A stretch of 11,947 nucleotides of DNA from Saccoglossus kowalevskii (taxonomy: Eukaryota; Hemichordata; Enteropneusta; Harrimaniidae). The DNA lies in contig NW_003142308.1 of the NCBI RefSeq assembly GCF_000003605.2, positions 18,801 through 30,747 of the forward strand, given 5' to 3'. Shown piece after piece: positions 7,735-11,947 of this stretch. The number at the start of each line of letters is the position of its first letter. Position 1 is the stretch's first letter. Below the pieces are notes generated by a model. The model was not told where the DNA came from and searched no databases. It worked only from the letters and a program-made list of their open reading frames with translations. Position numbers and translations under genes: made by a program.

Positions 7735-8660
7735 ATTGTATCAATTCTCTGTAAACATGCCTAGAAGCTGATTGATATTGAACTGAAACCGGATGCGAAC
7801 ATCTATACCGAACTACATTGTTGATGTATTCGTGTGTGATGTTCTTTTCTCACATCTAAGATTTTTATGAATGAAGTAGTTTTTTATGGTTTGCATTAAA
7901 TATGTGTTCTCTTGCAAAATAGACGGATTATAATACGGAATAATTCTCACTAGCTATAGTCTTTTAGTTGATGTTATTTAGTATTCTTTAAAATGATAAC
8001 TGTCTGAGGCATATTATTTCAATACATTTTCTTTGTAATCATCAATCAATTTTCAGCAGAATGATATATTTAGTATACCCAAATAGAAACAGTCGTCTTT
8101 TTTCATAAATCCGACAGATTTCATGGCATGCATGTCTATTGACCATACGTTGAAACAGTTATCACATGATATCACTTATAATATAGCTGATTGATACACG
8201 TGACGAAATGGGATCAATTATTTATTCACCCTGAATTCGCAGGTAATAACAATGTCACTATTTTAACCATGAACAAATGAAACAAGATGATAAGTTTATA
8301 AATGCAAGAGTTCATATCATCATAAACGACACCTTAAAGTACATGACAAGTGCATTTGTTTGCGATTACTGGGAATAGCGCCATGTTTAGTCTGAAGTGT
8401 TTCGTCAAAGCAATGGCTGAAATATCAGCGTAACCATGTAAGAATAATGTCTCAGGATTATATAATGACATGAATGTTTCAAGTGTTTACAACTAACGAC
8501 GTTACACAAATGCTTGAGTATTTGTACTGGAAATATAGTAGTTTTTTGATTCTATATCAACATTTTATATATTATTGTTTTCAGTTTTATTGCCGACAAT
8601 ATTTAGTTAAAAAAATCAAATTAGAAAGTTATGGCGTTCGCGAGTAATACTCAAAACTAA
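7735..8660. other. AT-rich spacer with no supportable gene
   Basis: About 0.9 kb of AT-rich DNA without a frame of notable length, a recognisable RNA gene or a tandem structure. It leads directly into the left, more degenerate end of the minisatellite. Confidence 0.6.
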
Positions 8661-8774
8661 CACATTGCACACATATGTACTTTACACCACATAACGGTAT
8701 ACACACATATGTACTTCACACCACTTAACGGTATTTACACATATGTACTTTACACAGCAACGGTATACACATAT

Positions 8775-8902
8775 GTACTTTACACCAAATAACGGTATAC
8801 ACACATGTACTGCACACCACATAACGGTATACACATATGTACTTTACACCACATAACGGTATATACACATGTACTGTACACCACATAACGGTATACACAT
8901 AT
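8775..8902. repeat. Tandem 64-bp dimer unit within the minisatellite
   Basis: Two adjacent 64-bp blocks (8775-8838 and 8839-8902), each made of a GTACTTT unit followed by a GTACTG unit, differ at three positions by my count. The block pattern GTACTTT/GTACTG is specific to this part of the array and marks a local amplification older than the right-hand one. Confidence 0.8.
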
Positions 8903-8960
8903 GTACTTTACACCACATGAGTATACACATATGTACTTTACACCACATGAGTATACACAT
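8903..8960. repeat. Duplicated deletion variant of the minisatellite unit
   Basis: Two neighbouring units (30 and 28 bp) share the same loss of the ACGG core, reading CACATGAGTATACACAT. The shared loss in adjacent units shows that the variant arose once and was then copied in tandem. Confidence 0.8.
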
Positions 8961-9326
8961 GCACTTTACACCACATAACGGTATACACACGTATGTTCTT
9001 TACACCACATAACGGTATACACACGTATGTTCTTCACACCACATAACGGTATACACACATGTACTGTACACCACAACGGTATACACACATATGTACTTCA
9101 CATCACATAACGGTATACAACCATATGTACTTTTCACAACACAACGGTATACACATATGTATTTTACATCACATAACGGTATACACACATATGTACTTCA
9201 CACCACATAACGGTATACACACATGTTCTTCACACCACATAACGATACACACACATATGTACTTTATACCACATAACGGTATACACACATATGTACTTTA
9301 CACCACATAACGGTATACACACATAT

Positions 9327-9694
9327 GTAATTTACACCACATAACGGTACACATACATAACGGTGTACACACATATGTACTTTACACCACATAACGGTAT
9401 ACACATATGTTCTTTACACCACATGACGGTATACACACATATGTACTTTACACCACATAACGGTATACACACATATGTACTTTACACCACATAACGGTAT
9501 ACACACATATGTAATTTACACCACATAACGGTATACATACATAACGGTGTACACACATATGTACTTTACACCACATAACGGTATACACATATGTTCTTTA
9601 CACCACATGACGGTATACACACATATGTACTTTACACCACATAACGGTATACACACATATGTACTTTACACCACATAACGGTATACACACATAT
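9327..9694. repeat. 184-bp higher-order repeat, two copies
   Basis: Blocks 9327-9510 and 9511-9694 each contain five units spaced 50, 32, 34, 34 and 34 bp in the same order and carry the same unit variants (GTAA start, GTTC unit, CATGACGG). Comparing base by base I find one difference, C9350 against T9534, so 183 of 184 positions agree. An older, shorter relative with the order 32, GTTC-34, 34, 34 is visible at 9193-9326. Confidence 0.95.
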
Positions 9695-9697
9695 GTA

Positions 9698-10275
9698 GCA
9701 CCAATAATGTTAATATCCTTGATACAAAAACTATGCGTGCGTGGGAAACAGGACAATTACCGACAACTAGCTTTTCGACTTCAAAAACGACAGCGAAGGA
9801 TATCGATTTCCAGTAATTTCGCTGAATACACATATATAGTGCATGACCAATGGGAATATGAGGGACTTAGGTATCATGAATATTTAAATTTACTAAACGA
9901 TAGACCCATCTTTCAAGCTATTGTTTAAGTACATTTAGTTGCACACATTTTTACGATGTTATAACTCTGTTGATGTTCAAAGAGTAGACAAATCGCCTCA
10001 CCTAACCACCAATCAAACATAACATTTAGATAAGAATAATTTAATTTGAAACACGACTGAGTAATGACTCCTCCATCAAACACAAATTATCTCAATTGCT
10101 GATTTGACATTTCAATTTACACTTAGACTATATCGCCTATAATAAGAAATTAATGAACATCGCGGAGCTTAGCAGACACTATAATAGTGAAAAATTGTTT
10201 TGAATTAGTGTTAGAATAATCGTATCACATGTCCTTTTAGCGCATTACCCAATCTTGCATTACAGTGTTATACAT
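9698..10275. other. AT-rich spacer right of the minisatellite
   Basis: A + strand frame open at 9659-9928 starts inside the array and continues for about 79 codons in unique DNA (includes YRQLAFRLQKRQRRIS). It has no domain that I recognise and its start codon belongs to the repeat, so I do not call a gene. Nothing else structured was seen. Confidence 0.5.
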
Positions 10276-10283
10276 CATAAATC

Positions 10284-10380
10284 TATAAAAGAAACGCACA
10301 CATGACCCGAGTCGCCTTGCATTCGGCGGACCACGATACTATAAAAATGCATTGAGTAGTGTGCGTGTCACGATTCAGTT
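10284..10380 (+). promoter_or_regulatory. Possible TATA-type promoter region
   Basis: Two TATA-like boxes are present: CTATAAAAG (TATA from 10284) and TATAAAAA (from 10340). A TTCAGTT initiator-like sequence (A at 10377) lies about 37 bp below the second, slightly further than the usual 30. Between them is a locally GC-rich segment (cgagtcgccttgcattcggcgg). An 8-bp inverted repeat, ACGCACAC (10294-10301) and GTGTGCGT (10359-10366), brackets it. The first ATG downstream (10420) gives only five codons, so no gene product is visible. AT-rich DNA yields TATA boxes by chance. Confidence 0.2.
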
Positions 10381-10779
10381 GATATTTACTTTGGATACAT
10401 ACAATCTACAAGAACAGGCATGTACTTCATTAAGTAGACAAATATTCAATAATAAGAGACATACAATTAAAAAAATACGATAGATTGTATTTTATTTTAT
10501 TATTGCTGATAGTTAAACTGAAAACAATATTAATAATCATGATACTGAGTTAATATTTTAGCAATGCTTAATGTTTTAGCAATCTTTGTTCAATAAACTA
10601 GTATTTGTTTAACTATTTATGTTGAATATATACAAAGAGTATAGTGTATGTGTATCGTAGGAAAGGTTTATATTGATTAATAACTCAAGATAAATGTATT
10701 TTAACTGAATTTCGCGTAATTTTGAGTAACAATTTCCGAACATTGATTATAATATATAATTAGATTATTTGTTATTCTA
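10381..10779. other. Very AT-rich spacer
   Basis: No open frame of note. TTTTAGCAAT occurs twice, 18 bp apart, near 10557-10584. AATAAA lies at 10592-10597 without a gene upstream that could use it. Confidence 0.55.
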
Positions 10780-11170
10780 CAGGAAGTTGGTCAGGGAATT
10801 CTTCTACAGCCAGGAATGTGACTACAGTGTGTTTATTCGTACACTTTAAAGTAAGTCGAGAAAGTTTGTTTTAATTCCAGGTCCTTGAGAACAGTATTCA
10901 TTTAAACACACGACAAGTAGGTGGAAATAATAATTTCATAGCCAGGAATTGGATCATAGTGTATTGATTGAAAGATTAGAAAAAAGTCAGTCGAAATAAT
11001 TATTTACTTGCAGTAACATGATTATGGTGTATTCATTGATAAATAATTAAAGAGTCGGGAATGTAACGACAGTGTATTCATTCGTACACATGACGTGGTA
11101 CAAATGGAATTATTCTGATTTCAGGAACTCAACATAGTATTCAAACATTGTTCAATAGAGAATAATTATT
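10780..11170. repeat. Degenerate 65-68 bp tandem family with acceptor-like joints
   Basis: Units begin near 10811, 10878, 10943, 11011, 11056 (after a shortened unit) and 11122. Spacings are 67, 65, 68, 45 and 66. The common core is roughly GGAATGTnACnACAGTGTATTCATTCGTACAC; the first and fifth units match at most positions, the others less well. Unit joints read TTTTAATTCCAG|G, TTTCATAGCCAG|G, TTTACTTGCAG|T and TTCTGATTTCAG|G, each a T-rich stretch ending in CAG. A half unit may begin at 10780 (TTATTCTACAG|G). The family is unknown to me. Confidence 0.7.
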
Positions 11171-11223
11171 ATGAACTATTGGCTAAACCTACTACATATG
11201 GTTGGAAAGATAATATACCTTTA

Positions 11224-11610
11224 GCCTTCTTCGCACACATTTTGTTTAGATCCTTAAACAAATACATACTAATTTATTATTCCCAACACTATTCAACTGA
11301 GAAACTGAGATTCAATGGTTTACTATATAATAGCCAATTGCGCTTCAGCACGTACATTTTGTCGAGATCCTTAAACATATACATGCTATCACAAAATATC
11401 CCCAACACTACTTAATAGAGAAACTGTGAATCAACGAATTAATTTGTACATGTCACACGGTCTGCAAAGTCAATAGCCACTTAGTCTTAATGGCGCACAT
11501 TTTGTTGTGAACATATGCATTCTACCACGATACTATCCCCGACATATTTTCATAGAGACATAGAATCAATTGTTTATTTGATACAGACATGTGGTTCAAA
11601 ACGTTTTGTA
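11224..11610. repeat. Degenerate tandem family with three copies of about 116-144 bp
   Basis: ACATTTTG recurs at 11238, 11354 and 11498, each in a run of matching landmarks: GCC upstream, CGCACACATTTTGTT, then (in the first two copies) GAGATCCTTAAACA-ATACATnCTA, then CCCAACACTA and a TAGAGAAACTG-type segment. The third copy is the most diverged. Frames open through it (11179-11415 and 11515-11718 +) follow the repeat and show no domain. Confidence 0.7.
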
Positions 11611-11947
11611 CAGATTTGTAATTATGTACATATTATCAGGAAATATACCAGACGTCTGTTAGGAGTTCAAAAGACCCTTACGTTCAAAAGTCTCCCCTGT
11701 ATATTTTTTATATCTTAATTACTCACTAATTTATGACTCTTACATTCATATTTTAGCAGGAAGTTGTTTAACTTTATATTATCAACAGATACTGTTGGCG
11801 TTTCCTAATTTTAGCGAGACTATTTATTATTAATAACTCTTTTTCGTCGGAAACCCCGTTCTACTTCTTCAAACGTGCGAAAAAACCCGTCGATAATTGA
11901 CTACTAGCCTGAGGAGTATGAAAATGGCATCATGGGAAAACTTTAAA
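11611..11947. other. AT-rich right end with no supportable gene
   Basis: GCAGGAAGTTG (11756-11766) resembles the CAGGAAGTTGG at 10780 and may be a stray piece of the 65-68 bp family. From about 11840 CpG content rises slightly (tcgtcggaaaccccg, cccgtcgataattg), possibly approaching another feature outside the window. Confidence 0.45.

Larger units (their letters stand above)
8661..9697. repeat. Minisatellite, about 30 units, basic period 34 bp
   Basis: Anchoring on the GTAC (or GTTC, GTAA, GCAC) that follows CATAT or CAT gives 31 anchor points from 8677 to 9695. Most spacings are 32 or 34 bp; exceptions are 30, 28 and two of 50. The unit reads CACATAACGGTATACACAC followed by ATATGTACTTTACAC. 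Length variants come from loss of one AC or AT dinucleotide, loss of ACGG (the CATGAGTATAC units) and a 16-bp internal duplication in the two 50-bp units. The left part is heterogeneous and the right part homogeneous. Frames open through the array (9059-9310 +, 9000-9188 -) are by-products: the period is not a multiple of three and many units differ in length, so no conserved peptide repeat is encoded. Confidence 0.98.

Noticed and set aside
9059-9310. Open frame reading through the minisatellite, suggesting a repetitive His/Thr/Tyr-rich protein
   Set aside because: The period is 34 bp with many 28-50 bp variants, so the frame changes from unit to unit. The same happens on the minus strand at 9000-9188. 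This is repeat-driven openness, not coding.
8661-9697. CRISPR array
   Set aside because: The units are contiguous copies with no unique spacers of constant length between conserved repeats, and the setting is eukaryotic.
9659-9928. 89-codon + strand frame with a basic stretch
   Set aside because: Its start lies in the repeat array, the unique part is about 79 codons in AT-rich DNA, and no domain is recognisable. A few frames of this length are expected by chance in a window this size.
11179-11718. Frames at 11179-11415 and 11515-11718 on the + strand
   Set aside because: They follow the degenerate tandem family, have no domain and are explained by the repeat's low stop density in one frame.

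Overview
The window looks like gene-poor nuclear DNA of a metazoan, probably an invertebrate. It is AT-rich and has no long or densely packed reading frames. It does have a eukaryotic poly(A) signal layout, splice-site-like sequences and minisatellites. I cannot name the species or clade. Most open frames begin at non-ATG codons, lie in AT-rich DNA or run through tandem repeats, and I treat them as chance.

Layout. Positions 1-39 read as the end of an intron. From 40 to about 1000 there is a slightly GC-richer block that I read as the 3'-terminal exon of a + strand gene. It has a short coding tail (stop at 115-117) or, less likely, the 116-codon frame at 151-501, then a 3'UTR closed by AATAAA at 979-984. 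From 1010 to 3120 I see only AT-rich spacer. From 3125 to 3440 there is a cluster of inverted repeats around a CpG-rich near-palindrome, probably a small mobile-element relic. From 3440 to 5940 there is more spacer with one long hairpin (4164-4210) and isolated splice-donor-like sites. From 5940 to 6550 base composition shifts. That block holds an ATGGCGGCG start context, a C-x2-C exon-like frame broken by two stops and ending at an excellent splice donor, and then an imperfect inverted repeat. At 6664-6691 lies a 28-nt strict purine/pyrimidine alternation. At 7570-7731 lies a GC-rich islet with coding-like frames that do not join up.

The right third is dominated by tandem repeats. The strongest feature of the window is a minisatellite of about 30 units (8661-9697, basic period 34 bp). 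Its right end carries a 184-bp higher-order unit present twice at 183/184 identity. Two older and more degenerate tandem families follow: a 65-68 bp family at 10780-11170, whose joints look like splice acceptors, and a family with spacings of 116 and 144 bp at 11224-11610. A possible TATA-containing promoter lies at 10284-10380.

No set of genes here can be shown to work together. The points of real interest are the mosaic minisatellite, the two decayed coding islets and the acceptor-like repeat family. I found no evidence of a new defence, metabolic or RNA-guided system.
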